From positions 1-64,000 of the forward strand of contig JAUJMV010000016.1 in the NCBI GenBank assembly GCA_030446685.1: DNA of 64,000 nucleotides. Reading direction: 5' to 3'. This DNA comes from Thermomicrobiales bacterium (GTDB lineage: Bacteria; Chloroflexota; Chloroflexia; Thermomicrobiales; CADCWN01). This document shows, piece by piece, positions 1-9,063 of this stretch. The position numbers were made by a program, and so were the translations under genes. Each line of letters opens with the position of its first letter. Position 1 is the first letter of the stretch. A model generated the notes under the pieces. It saw only the letters and a program-made list of their open reading frames with translations. It did not search any database and was not told where the DNA came from.

Positions 1-32
1 CGCGGGATGGAATGCGGGAGGTAGGGGGGATC

Positions 33-902
33 ATGAGCTGGCTGGCAGGGATCAATCACTGGGCCATGCCCGGCATGCCGGTGCGCGAGGCGGCGGCGCT
101 GGCCCGTCGCGCGGGCTTCGCCGCGATCGAGCTGAACCTCGACGAGGAGGGCGAGGTCGGGCTCGGCACCACGGCCACCGCCGCCCGCGCCCTGCGCGCG
201 GCGGTCGAGGGCGAGGGGCTGGCGCTCGGCGGCCTCTCCACCGGCCTCTACTGGCGCGCCTCCCCCACGGCGGAGGACGCCGCCACCCGCGAGCGGGCGC
301 GGGAGATCGCCCGGCGGCAACTCCACCTCGCCGCCGAGCTGGGCGCGGGGGCGATCCTGGTCGTGCCGGGGCTGGTCGGCCGGGCCGCGGAGGGGCCGGC
401 CGCGCGCTACGACGTGGCCTACCGGCGCGCCGAGGAGTTCCTGGCGGCGCTGGCGCCGGAGGCGGCGAGCGCGGGGGTGGACCTGGCGATCGAGAACGTC
501 TGGAACAAGTTCCTGCTCAGCCCGCTGGAGATGGCGCGGATCGTGGACGACAGCGGCGGCGCGCGGGTCGGCGTCTACTTCGACGTCGGCAACATCCTCC
601 TCTACGGCTACCCCGAGCAGTGGATCGCGATCCTCGGCCCGCGCGTCCGGCGCATCCATCTGAAAGACTTCCGGCGCGCGGCCGGCGCCGCGCCGGGCGG
701 CTTCGTGGAGATCGGCACGGGCGACGTCGACTGGCCCGCCGTCGGCGCCGCCCTGGCCGCGACCGGCTACGACGGCCCGCTGACCGCCGAGGTCTTCCCC
801 TCGCAGGAGGAGCGCGCCGACCTGGAAGGCTACGTGACGCGCGTCGGCCGCCAGGTCGCCGACGTGATCGGGCGGATGGGCGCCGGCGCTTCGCAGGCAT
901 AA
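33..902 (+). CDS. Sugar phosphate isomerase/epimerase-family TIM-barrel protein
   Basis: The 289-aa product resembles the xylose isomerase-like (AP endonuclease 2 fold) TIM-barrel family, whose members isomerise or epimerise sugars using a divalent metal. Family-like segments are IENVWNKFL (about residue 157), the metal-ligand region YFDVGN, and RIHLKDF. EVFP near the end matches the last barrel strand. The ATG at 33 is chosen over the ORF-track start at 12 because the purine-rich GGGAGGTAGGGGGG lies just upstream. The length is typical of the family. The substrate cannot be read from sequence. The next gene is convergent, on the minus strand. Confidence 0.85.
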   Translation: MSWLAGINHWAMPGMPVREAAALARRAGFAAIELNLDEEGEVGLGTTATAARALRAAVEGEGLALGGLSTGLYWRASPTAEDAATRERAREIARRQLHLAAELGAGAILVVPGLVGRAAEGPAARYDVAYRRAEEFLAALAPEAASAGVDLAIENVWNKFLLSPLEMARIVDDSGGARVGVYFDVGNILLYGYPEQWIAILGPRVRRIHLKDFRRAAGAAPGGFVEIGTGDVDWPAVGAALAATGYDGPLTAEVFPSQEERADLEGYVTRVGRQVADVIGRMGAGASQA

Positions 903-947
903 ATCGTGTCCGCGCCGCGTTCCGACCGTTCATCCCTAGCGGGCGGG

Positions 948-1547
948 CTAGCGCTCCTCCTCGACGCCGAGGTCGGGATGCCGTTCGAGCAGCGTGGCGA
1001 GGAGGCGCAGTTGGAGGAAGGGCTCCAGCGGTAGGTGGGCCGGTAAGTCCGCCCGGAGGAGCGCCCGGCCGCCGGCCCGGAGGTACCCGTCGAGGGTCAG
1101 CGGCTCGCGCGCCAGGCGGGACACCTCAGCCCGGCTGAGCAGGAGCAGACCGCGCGCCTCGGCCAGCGGGGCGGCGACGCCGGCGGCGCTCGCCAGGTAC
1201 ATCGGCATCAGCCGGCCGGCCCGCGCGCCACTGCCCTGGATGACGAGCAGCGGCGCGACGGCCCCGAGACCCGCCGACCGCCGGTCTCCCGGCGTGCGCG
1301 CCGCGGGGTCCCGCCCGTCCCGGAACCAGTAGGTGCGCGGCGGGGCGAGGGGGCGGATCGCCAGGCCCGCCTCCTCGCGCGCCTCGCGCGCCGCGCACTC
1401 CCACGGCGTTTCCCGCCCCTCGCGGTGGCCGCCTAGGCGCACGACCGCGAGCCTGTCGCCCCGCGGGGTCGGCCCGACCATGAAGGGGAACCGCCCGTCG
1501 AGCACGACATAGGCCCCGGCGGTCACGACCCGGCGCAGCGCGTCCAT
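948..1547 (-). CDS. NUDIX hydrolase
   Basis: This 199-aa protein carries a full NUDIX box: G-x5-E-x7-RE-x2-EE-x-GL is present as GHREGRETPWECAAREAREE followed by AGL, at about residues 40-62. NUDIX enzymes hydrolyse nucleoside diphosphates linked to another group, using Mg2+ held by the box glutamates. The C-terminal half (about residues 100-199) has no domain I can name. The ATG at 1547 follows a GGGGGGGAGG purine tract. The longer ORF-track version (to 1901) has no support. The substrate is unknown. Confidence 0.85.
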   Translation of the reverse strand: MDALRRVVTAGAYVVLDGRFPFMVGPTPRGDRLAVVRLGGHREGRETPWECAAREAREEAGLAIRPLAPPRTYWFRDGRDPAARTPGDRRSAGLGAVAPLLVIQGSGARAGRLMPMYLASAAGVAAPLAEARGLLLLSRAEVSRLAREPLTLDGYLRAGGRALLRADLPAHLPLEPFLQLRLLATLLERHPDLGVEEER

Positions 1548-1737
1548 GCCTCCCCCCCCTCGCGACGTGCCGCGGGGCCGACCCGCCCCCCGCTCCGGCG
1601 TGTCCAGCCGTGCCATCCGATACCGGTACTCGTCGCTGCACCGGCACCGAATGGCACGGCCCGCCCCCCTCTCCTCGTAGGAGAGGGGCCGGGGGAGAGG
1701 TCCGCCCCGCGCGCCGTCAATTCGGGGTAGAGGCCGA
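1548..1737. repeat. Intergenic gap with short GC hairpin
   Basis: The gap lies between two minus-strand genes. It holds a hairpin with arms CCCCTCTCC and GGAGAGGGG around a TCGTA loop (about 1667-1688). A similar stem with a different loop occurs near 44.45 kb, so it may be a dispersed palindromic element. There is no T-run to support a terminator. Confidence 0.4.
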
Positions 1738-4700
1738 TTACACGACGATCGCCGGGATCGCCGCCGCGCGCACCAGCTCGTCGAAGCGGCGCACGTCCTC
1801 GGCGAGCAGTTGCCGCAGCGTCGCCCGCTCGGCCGCGACCCGCTCGGCGAGCCGCTCGTAGACCTCGGTCGCGCCGCGCGTCGGCGCGTCGTCCGACTCA
1901 TCGATCATCACGCTCAGCCCGGCCAGTTGGTCCTTCAACCGGGACGGCCCCGGCTGCTGCTGGTCCGGCTCGGTCTGGATCAGCGCCTCCTCGACGCCCT
2001 TCAGCTTCTCCTTCAGATCCTTCGCGGCGGCGAGGACCGTCTCGTGCCCGCCCGCGCCGTTCTGCGCCGATTGTTCCTCACCGGCCGCCTTCAGCCGCTC
2101 CTCCCAGCCCTCGACCTGCTTGCGGACGCGGCGGAGCTGGTTGACCGCCTCGTGGACCTCGGAGAGGCGGTCGCGGATTTGCCCTTCAGGGCGAACTGCG
2201 CCGCCAGATCCCGGCGTCACCGGCAGGCGCGGGTCCGGCACGACGGCGAAGCGCGCGGTCTGCGTCTCGCCGCCGGCCGCGAGTTCCACCTGGTACTCGC
2301 CCGGCACACGCGCGGCGCGACGGCCGCGTCGATCATCTCGCCGAAGGGGTCGCCCGGCGTCGCATCGGCCAGGCGGGTCGGGCCGGCGCCGCGCAGGTTC
2401 CAGACGAAGCGGTTGGTCCCCGCCTCGACCGGCAGCCTGGGCTTCTCCTCGCCCGTGCTGGAGAAGGAGCGGATCTCGTGCCCCTCGGCGTCGAGGAAGC
2501 GGATCGTCACCGCGCCCGCGCCGTCCGCCGCTTGCGGCTTCTCGGACCCCTCGGCCCCCTCCGCCCCTTGCGCGGCCTTCGCCGCGGCCTGCGCCCGCTC
2601 CGCCACCTCGGGGGCGAGGTAGTAGTGGACGATCGCGCCGTCGGGCGGGTTCTTGCCGGCGTCGAGGAACTCCTCGGTCGGCGTGCCCATCGCGCTCTCG
2701 CCCTGCCGGTAGGAGACCGTCACCGGCCCGGTCATCTTGTAGCTGGTGTAGCCGGGGGTCTTCGGGCCGAACGAGCGGCCGTAGTGGCGGAAGCGCACCG
2801 TGTCGCGCGGCGTGAAGAGCTTCGCCCCCGCCCCGGCCAGGTCGTCGTGCAGCTGGCGCAGCGGCGAGACGTCGTCGAGGATCCAGAAGGAGCGGCCGTG
2901 GGTCGCCGCGACCAGGTCGGTCCCCTTGACGACCAGATCGTAGATCGGCACGACCGGCAGGTTGGTCTCCAGCCGCCGCCAGTTGGTGCCGTTGTCGAAC
3001 GAGACGTAGACGCCGGTCTCGGTCCCGGCGTAGAGCAGCCCGTGCCGGGTCGGGTCGGCGCGGATCGTCCGCGTGAAGTCGTCGGCGGGGATGCCGCCGG
3101 TGATCCGCGTCCACCCCTTGCCGTAGTCGTCGGTGCGGTAGAGGTACGGCGCCGGGTCGTCGAGCTTGTAGCAGGTCGCGGCGAGGTAGCACATCGCCGG
3201 GTCGTGCGGGCAGGGCTCGATGATCGCGATCAGCGCCCGCTCTGGCAGATCGGGCGGCGTCACGTCCTGCCAGGTCGCGCCGCCGTCGCGCGAGAGGTGG
3301 ACGAGGCCGTCGTCCGAGCCGGCCCAGAGGACGCCCGCCTCGTGCGGCGACTCGCGGAAGGCGAAGATCGTGCCGTAGATCTCCGCGCCGCTGTTGTCGG
3401 CGGTCAGCGGCCCGCCGGACGAGCCGAGGGTCGCCGGGTCGTTGCGGGTCAGGTCGGGGCTGAGCGTCTCCCAACTCGCCCCCTCGTCGGTCGAGCGGTG
3501 GACGACGTGCGAGGTGACGTAGAGGACGTCCGGGTCGTGCGGCGAGAACTCGACCGGGAAGGTCCACTGGAAGCGGTACTTCAGCCGATCGGCCCCCGCC
3601 CCGAAGCCCTGCAGCTCCGGCCAGACGGTCACGTTGCGCTTCTGTCCGGTCTGCGGGTTCCAGGCGATCAGCCGGCCGTGCCCCAGGCCGGTGCCGATGC
3701 CGCCGCCGAAGACCGTGTGCGGCGGCTTGGGGCTGACCGCGATGTAGCCGCTCTCGCCGCCGCCCGGCTCGACGTAGTCCTTCCAGCTGATCGCGCCCTC
3801 CGCGCTGAAGCTCGGCAGGCGCATCGCCCAGTTGTCCTGCTGCGAGCCGTAGACGTGGTACGGCGTCTGGTCGTCGGTCGTGACGTGGTAGAACTGCGCG
3901 GTCGGCTGGTTGAGGATGCTCGACCAGGACCGCCCGCCGTCGAACGAGACGCAGGCGCCGCCGTCGTTCCCCTCGATCAGCCGGTCGGAGTCGCGCGGGT
4001 CGATCCACAGGCCGTGGTTGTCGCCGTGCGGCGTCGGTACCTGGCTGAAGGTCTTACCGCCGTCGACCGACTTCCAGCAGGCCAGGTTGAGCACCCAGAC
4101 CGTCTCGGCGTCTTGGGGGTCGGCGAAGACGTGCATGTAGTACCAGGGGCGGCGGCGCAGGTCGCCGCTGTCGGAGACGCGCTCCCAGCTCGCGCCGTAG
4201 TCCTCCGTGCGGTAGAGGCCGCTCTTGCCCTGCTCGGCCTCGATCAGCGCCCAGGCGCGCCCGGGGCGAGGGGCGACGGCCACCCCGATCTTGCCGATGG
4301 TGCCGTCCGGCAGCCCCCGGTTGCGGGTGATCTCGGTCCAGGTGTCGCCGCCGTCGGTCGACTGCCAGAGGCCGGAGTCCTCGCCGCCGCTGTGCATGGC
4401 GTGCGGGTACCGCTGCGCCTGCCAGAGCGTCGCGTAGAGGAGGCGCGGGTTGGTGGGGTCGAGCGCCAGGTCGATCGCGCCGGCGCGGTCGCTCTTGTAG
4501 AGGACCTTCTCCCAGGTCGCGCCACCGTCGGTCGAGCGGAAGACACCGCGCTCCTCGTTGCGCCCCCAGGCGTGCCCGAGCGCCGCCACGTAGACGACCT
4601 CGGGGTCCCGCGGGTGGACCACGATCGCGCCGATGTGGCGCGTGTCGCGCAGCCCGACGTTCCGCCAGGTCCGCCCGCCGTCGGTCGACTTGTAGACCCC

Positions 4701-5000
4701 GTCGCCGTGGGAGACGTTGCTGCGGATCGTCGCCTCGCCGGTGCCGGCGTAGATCACGTTCGGGTCGGCCTCGGCCACCGCGAGCGCGCCGACCGCCGCC
4801 GTCCCGAACTGCCCATCCGAGATGTTCTCCCAGTGCGAGCCGCCGTTGGTCGTCTTCCAGACGCCCCCGGCGCAGGCCCCGAAGTAGAAGGTCCCCCGCT
4901 CGGTCGGGTGCCCGGCCACCGCCACGACCCGCCCGCCACGGTGCGGCCCGATCAGCCGCCACTCCAGCGATCGAAAGAGATTGGCCCCGTTCGCTTCCAC
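1738..5000 (-). CDS. Large BNR/sortilin-like beta-propeller protein (frameshifted)
   Basis: The reconstructed product is about 1,085 aa, with many Asp-box-type repeats such as STDGG-TW and KTTNGG spread over roughly residues 1-700. This is the pattern of BNR/VPS10 (sortilin N-terminal) beta propellers, often annotated as WD40/YVTN/BNR-like glycosyl hydrolases. The last ~180 residues form a charged helical tail with coiled-coil character (KDLKEKLKGVEEALIQTEP). No signal peptide is visible. The likely start is GTG at 5000, with GGAAGGAG about 9 nt upstream. The reading frame changes near 2305-2330 (GEMIDAAVAP continues in another frame as GEYQVELAAGG), so there is an indel. Activity is not assigned. 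Confidence 0.75.
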
Positions 5001-5130
5001 CCGTCCCCACTCCTTCCCGTGACGCTCGCCGGCCGGCCGCGCGCCGCGTTCGCGCGCCGCGCCGCTGATTCTCAACGGCCCCGCCGCTCCTGTCAAAGGG
5101 CGGCGCGGGCCGGGCGGCGGGCGGGCTGGC

Positions 5131-5754
5131 TCAGACCAGCCCGTAGCCAAGCGCCAGCGCCGCGTGCTGTAGCGGCAGGAGGAGGGCCGGCGCCGCGAGC
5201 GGCTGGTGGAAGAAGGGGGCCGTCGGGAGGGCGGGCCGGGCGCGCTCGTAGAGGGCGACGGCCGGCGCGTTGCCGTGCATCGAGGAGCAGTACAGCAGGC
5301 CGTGGACCCCCGGATAGGCGGCGTAGATGGCGCGCGACCAGTGCTGGGCGCGGGGCCGCGGGCCGGAATTGATCGCCATCGAGGCGCCGGCGCGGGTCGG
5401 CCACAGGCCGGTCAGATCGAGCAGCAGCAGATCGGCCGCGGTGGCGAACCCGGCCAGCCAGGGGTCGCGGGCGGTCCGGTCGATCAGGCGCGTCTGCTGG
5501 AAGACTTCGGCCACGCAGGTCGGGCCGCGCGCCGCGTAGAGGATGCCGCGCTCCTGCGCCCGCGGCGGCGGCAGGTGGTGATCGAAGCGCGAACCGCGCA
5601 CGGGGCCGTAGGTGCGCCAGGTATGCCAGGCGGCGGCCCTCGCGCCGCCGCGGAAGTACACCCGCCACAGCTCGGTCCCGGCGGGCAGGGTCGCCAGGGC
5701 CGGGGCGATCCGCGCCAGTTCACCGATCGCCGGTGGCTGGGGGAACTTCGGCAT
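5131..5754 (-). CDS. RES-domain toxin
   Basis: The 207-aa protein has the RES-domain layout: an Arg in ELWRVYF (about residue 31), a Glu in TCVAEVFQQ (about 83), and a Ser in LLYCSSMHGN (about 159). RES toxins of the MbcT/ParT/Res class degrade or modify NAD+ and belong to type II toxin-antitoxin pairs. The gene starts 6 nt after the stop of the putative antitoxin, in the usual antitoxin-first order. The ORF is intact. Confidence 0.75.
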   Translation of the reverse strand: MPKFPQPPAIGELARIAPALATLPAGTELWRVYFRGGARAAAWHTWRTYGPVRGSRFDHHLPPPRAQERGILYAARGPTCVAEVFQQTRLIDRTARDPWLAGFATAADLLLLDLTGLWPTRAGASMAINSGPRPRAQHWSRAIYAAYPGVHGLLYCSSMHGNAPAVALYERARPALPTAPFFHQPLAAPALLLPLQHAALALGYGLV

Positions 5755-5760
5755 CGCGCG

Positions 5761-6365
5761 CTAGAGATCCGCGGCCAGCGCCGCCGCCTCGACCGGGTCG
5801 CCGCCGGTGCGCAGCCAGTCGAGCGGGCTGACCGGCTCGCCCGCGACGACGAGATCGGGGTTCGGCTGCGTGAACCAGCGGTAGACGCCGACCGGGTGGA
5901 GGGCCGGGTCGAGGTGCGGCAGCACCCGCTCGATGCCCGGCACCAGGCGCCCCGGCGGCGGCGCGTCGAACTGGAAGGCCGGCAGGCGCCAGCCGTCCGC
6001 CAGCTTGATCCCGTAGAGGGAGCGCCGGGCCAGGCGCTGCCGCACCCGGCTGGCGTCGACACCCAACCAGCGCGCGGCCGCGGGCGCGGGCCAGGCGGTC
6101 GCCAGGAGCGCGGTGTACTCGGCCACCGTCCACGCCAGGGGGTCGTAGGCCACCGCCCCTTCCCCGATCGCGCCGGGCAGCGGGGCGAAGGAGAAGCCGG
6201 CGCGTTCGAGCGCCGCCCGCTCCCGCGGCGCCAGGTCGCGCTCGGGCGCCCCCACCCTGGAGCGGGCGGCAACCGCCGGATCGCCTCCAGCACCAGCCGC
6301 ACCAGTTGCTGCGGCTCGCCCCGCAGCCCCACCCGCTCCAGATCGTCCGCCGTCAATGCCACCAT
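5761..6365 (-). CDS. Xre/MbcA/ParS-like antitoxin (frameshifted near N-terminus)
   Basis: The reconstructed protein is about 200 aa. It has a helix-turn-helix-like segment (AARWLGVDASRVRQRLARRS, about residues 95-115) and a C-terminal module ending NPDLVVAGEPVSPLDWLRTG. That module looks like the MbcA/ParS/Xre toxin-binding domain that caps RES toxins. The start at 6365 is well supported by GGAGG 7 nt upstream. The frame shifts near 6255-6300 (EAIRRL to VGAPERDL), so the 164-aa track ORF is probably N-terminally incomplete. Antitoxins of this class usually repress their own operon. Confidence 0.65.
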
Positions 6366-6570
6366 GGCGGCCCTCCGCTCACGTCTTAACACGGCGTGAG
6401 ACCTCGTGAGCAATCATAACTGGGGCGGGCCGGTCGGTCAAATCGCCGCGAGGCAGCCGGCAGCCGCGCGCGACACCCCCATTCGTCACGATCCGGGTTC
6501 GCCCCCAATGGGCCAGGGGCTGGTAGGATAGGGGGACGAACTCCTCGACAGCGCCTGAAAGGAGAGAGAG

Positions 6571-7332
6571 ATGTGCCACCCCGAGGCCGGCGAGCCCTTC
6601 CGCGGCGCGACAATCCCCGAACAGGAGCTGGAGCTGCCGGTCGCGGAGGGGACGATCCGGACCACGCTCTACCGCGGCCCGGCCCCCCATGGGGGCGGTG
6701 CGGCGCCCGGAGTCGTCATCATCCACGACGTCTACGGGCATAGCGACTTCTACCGCGACATGGGCCGGCGCCTCGCCGCGGCCGGCTTCACGACACTCTT
6801 GCCCGACCTCTTCCACCGCCAGGGACCGATCCCCGGGCGCGACCGCGAGGCGGCCATGGCCCGCCGCGCCCGCTTCGACGAGCGCATCGCGCTGACCGAT
6901 CTCGCGGCCGCGCTGCGCCACTTGCGCGAGGAGGAGGGCGCGGCGAGGGTGGGGGCGATCGGTTTCTGCATGGGCGGCACCCTGGCGATGCTGCTGGCCG
7001 CCCGCGAGCCGCTCGACGCGGGCGTCGTCTTCTACGGCTTCCCCGCCGCCCGCAACCGCGGCGAATTGGCCCCCTTCCAGGTGCTCGACGAGGCCGACCG
7101 GATCGCCGCCCCGCTCCTCGGCTTCTGGGGCGACCAGGACGCCGGGGTCGGGATGGACAACGTGCGGCGGCTCGACGAGGAGCTGACCCGCCACGGCAAG
7201 CCGCACGAGTTCACGATCTACCCCGGCCTGCCGCACGGCTTCCTGACCTTCGACGAGGGCGCGCCCTTCGGCCAGGAATCGCGCGACGCCTGGACGCGCA
7301 CCCTCGCCTTCTTCGCCGACCGGCTGACCTGA
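6571..7332 (+). CDS. Dienelactone hydrolase-family protein
   Basis: This 253-aa alpha/beta hydrolase has the dienelactone hydrolase signature: nucleophile Cys in GFCMGGT (about residue 132), Asp in WGDQDAGV (about 190), and His in LPHGFL (about 222). The family opens lactone or ester rings; the natural substrate here is unknown. A strong ribosome site (AAAGGAGAG) lies just before the ATG. The gene is divergent from the toxin-antitoxin operon, so promoters for both should lie in 6366-6570. The ORF is intact. Confidence 0.85.
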   Translation: MCHPEAGEPFRGATIPEQELELPVAEGTIRTTLYRGPAPHGGGAAPGVVIIHDVYGHSDFYRDMGRRLAAAGFTTLLPDLFHRQGPIPGRDREAAMARRARFDERIALTDLAAALRHLREEEGAARVGAIGFCMGGTLAMLLAAREPLDAGVVFYGFPAARNRGELAPFQVLDEADRIAAPLLGFWGDQDAGVGMDNVRRLDEELTRHGKPHEFTIYPGLPHGFLTFDEGAPFGQESRDAWTRTLAFFADRLT

Positions 7333-7378
7333 CGCGGCGGCGGCCCCGATTGTCGAAAATCGCCGCGGCCGTCGGGGG

Positions 7379-7472
7379 GTAGGGGCGGACCTGCGTGTCC
7401 GCCCGGCTTGCCCCACCACCGACGTCACAGACCGGGTAGGGGCTGCGGGCGGACCCGCGTACCCGCCCCTAC
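7379..7472. repeat. Palindromic intergenic repeat (GTAGGGGCGG type)
   Basis: A 26-bp arm at 7379-7404 starts GTAGGGGCGGACC. An imperfect inverse at 7447-7472 ends CCGCCCCTAC. The loop between them is about 42 bp. Such a structure could be a MITE-like or REP-like element. It sits between two plus-strand genes and may also end the first transcript. Confidence 0.6.
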
Positions 7473-7538
7473 ACCGGGCGATGGTGGCGTTCCCCGAGAT
7501 GATGGCGGACAATCGGATGGCACGAGGGAAGGCAGACG

Positions 7539-8849
7539 GTGAGCGACGAGGCGGTGCGCCGGGCAGGGGGCGGGCAGGGCGCGGAACCGGCGGCGCGGGG
7601 TGAACGCCCGATCGCCGGAGAGCCGGCAGCGCCCGCGGCGGCCGGGCCGCCGGGCGGCGGCAGCGCGCTGGAGGTGCTCGGCGTCTCCACCCGCCTCGGC
7701 CTGACCTCGTTCGGCGGCCCGATCGCCCACCTCGGCTATTTCCGCGAGGAGTACGTCGCGCGCCGCCGCTGGCTCGACGAGCAGACCTACGCCGACCTGG
7801 TGGCGCTCTGCCAGTTCCTCCCCGGCCCGGCCAGCAGCCAGGTCGGGATCGCGATCGGGATCGGGCGCGCCGGGCTCCTCGGCGGGCTGGCCGCCTGGCT
7901 CGGCTTCACCCTCCCCTCGGCCCTCGCCCTGGTGGCGTTCGCCCTGGGGGTGCGGGCGCTCGGGGTGACGGAGAGCGGCTGGCTCCAGGGATTGAAAATT
8001 GTCGCGGTCGCGGTCGTGGCGCAGGCCGTCTGGGGGATGGCGCGGCAGCTCGCCCCCGACCGCACGCGGGCGACGATCGCGATCGGGGCGGCGCTCGTCG
8101 CGCTGGCCTGGCAGTCGGCGCTCGCCCAGATCCTCGTCATCGCCGCGGCCGGGCTGCTCGGCTGGCGCCTGCTGCCGGCGGGCGAGATCGTCGCGCGCCC
8201 GCACGGCCGCGTCCCGGTCGGCCGCCGCCTCGCCGTCGCCTGCTGGGTCGCCTTCTTCGGGCTGCTGATCGCCCTGCCGCTGCTGCGCCAGGCCACCGCG
8301 AGCGGGGCGGTCGCGGTCTTCGACAGCTTCTACCGCGCCGGGTCGCTCGTCTTCGGCGGCGGCCACGTCGTGCTGCCGCTGCTCCAGGCCGAGGTCGTGC
8401 CGCCCGGCTGGCTGACGGACGAGCAGTTCGTTGCCGGCTACGGCGCGGCGCAGGCGGTGCCGGGGCCGCTCTTCACCTTCGCGGCCTACCTCGGCGCGGT
8501 GATCGCCCCGCTGCCGAACCCGATCGTCGGTGCGGCGGTGGCGCTCGTCGCCATCTTCCTCCCCTCGTTCCTGCTGGTGATCGGCGCGCTCCCCTTCTGG
8601 GACGCGCTGCGCGCCCGCCCCGCCTTCCAGGCCGCCCTGCGCGGGATCAACGCGGCGGTCGTCGGCATCCTCCTCGCCGCCCTCTACACCCCCGTCTGGA
8701 CCAGCGCGACAGACGGGCCCCTTGCGGGGCCGGCGCCGTTCGCCCTCGCCCTCGCCGCCTTCGGGCTGCTGCAATTCTGGAAGCTCCCGCCCTGGCTCGT
8801 CGTCGCCCTGGCCGCGCTCGCCGGGGCCGCCCTCGCGGCGCTGACCTGA
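7539..8849 (+). CDS. chrA: Chromate transporter, two-domain CHR family
   Basis: The 436-aa integral membrane protein is built from two homologous CHR halves. The first half has GLTSFGGPIAHLGYFREEYV and LCQFLPGPASSQ. The second has LVFGGGHVVLPLL and GYGAAQAVPGPLFTFAAYLG. CHR proteins export chromate from the cytoplasm, and some transport sulphate-like oxyanions. The GTG start at 7539 has GAGGGAAGG about 7 nt upstream. The N-terminal ~35 residues are low-complexity and lie outside the domain. No regulator such as ChrB is adjacent, so a role in chromate resistance specifically is inferred. Confidence 0.9.
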   Translation: MSDEAVRRAGGGQGAEPAARGERPIAGEPAAPAAAGPPGGGSALEVLGVSTRLGLTSFGGPIAHLGYFREEYVARRRWLDEQTYADLVALCQFLPGPASSQVGIAIGIGRAGLLGGLAAWLGFTLPSALALVAFALGVRALGVTESGWLQGLKIVAVAVVAQAVWGMARQLAPDRTRATIAIGAALVALAWQSALAQILVIAAAGLLGWRLLPAGEIVARPHGRVPVGRRLAVACWVAFFGLLIALPLLRQATASGAVAVFDSFYRAGSLVFGGGHVVLPLLQAEVVPPGWLTDEQFVAGYGAAQAVPGPLFTFAAYLGAVIAPLPNPIVGAAVALVAIFLPSFLLVIGALPFWDALRARPAFQAALRGINAAVVGILLAALYTPVWTSATDGPLAGPAPFALALAAFGLLQFWKLPPWLVVALAALAGAALAALT

Positions 8850-8970
8850 GCGCCCCCCCGGCCCCTTAACTCTGGGGGGAGAGGACGTGGATAGAGTTCC
8901 AGCCCTTTTAGAGAGGCAACCGGCTGGCCCCGGTCCTACTCCCCCCAGAGTTGGGGGGCCGGGGGGGCGC
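8850..8970. repeat. Long GC-rich inverted repeat
   Basis: Arms of about 32 bp (8850-8881 and 8939-8970) read GCGCCCCCCCGGCCCC and its inverse, with ACTCTGGGGGGAG as the inner part. The loop is about 57 bp. It starts at the last base of the chrA stop codon. It may act as a terminator-like structure or be a dispersed palindromic element. Confidence 0.6.
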
Positions 8971-9063
8971 TTCCCACGCCGGGAGGGCGGCGATCTGCGG
9001 TAAGATAGCGGCGCCAGGTGAGCCGGCCTCGGCGCGACCGGAAAGCGGGGAGGAGAGTGCGCC

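Noticed and set aside
2478-5372. 964-aa plus-strand ORF opposite the BNR protein
   Set aside because: The minus-strand reading has clear Asp-box repeats; the plus ORF is its shadow.
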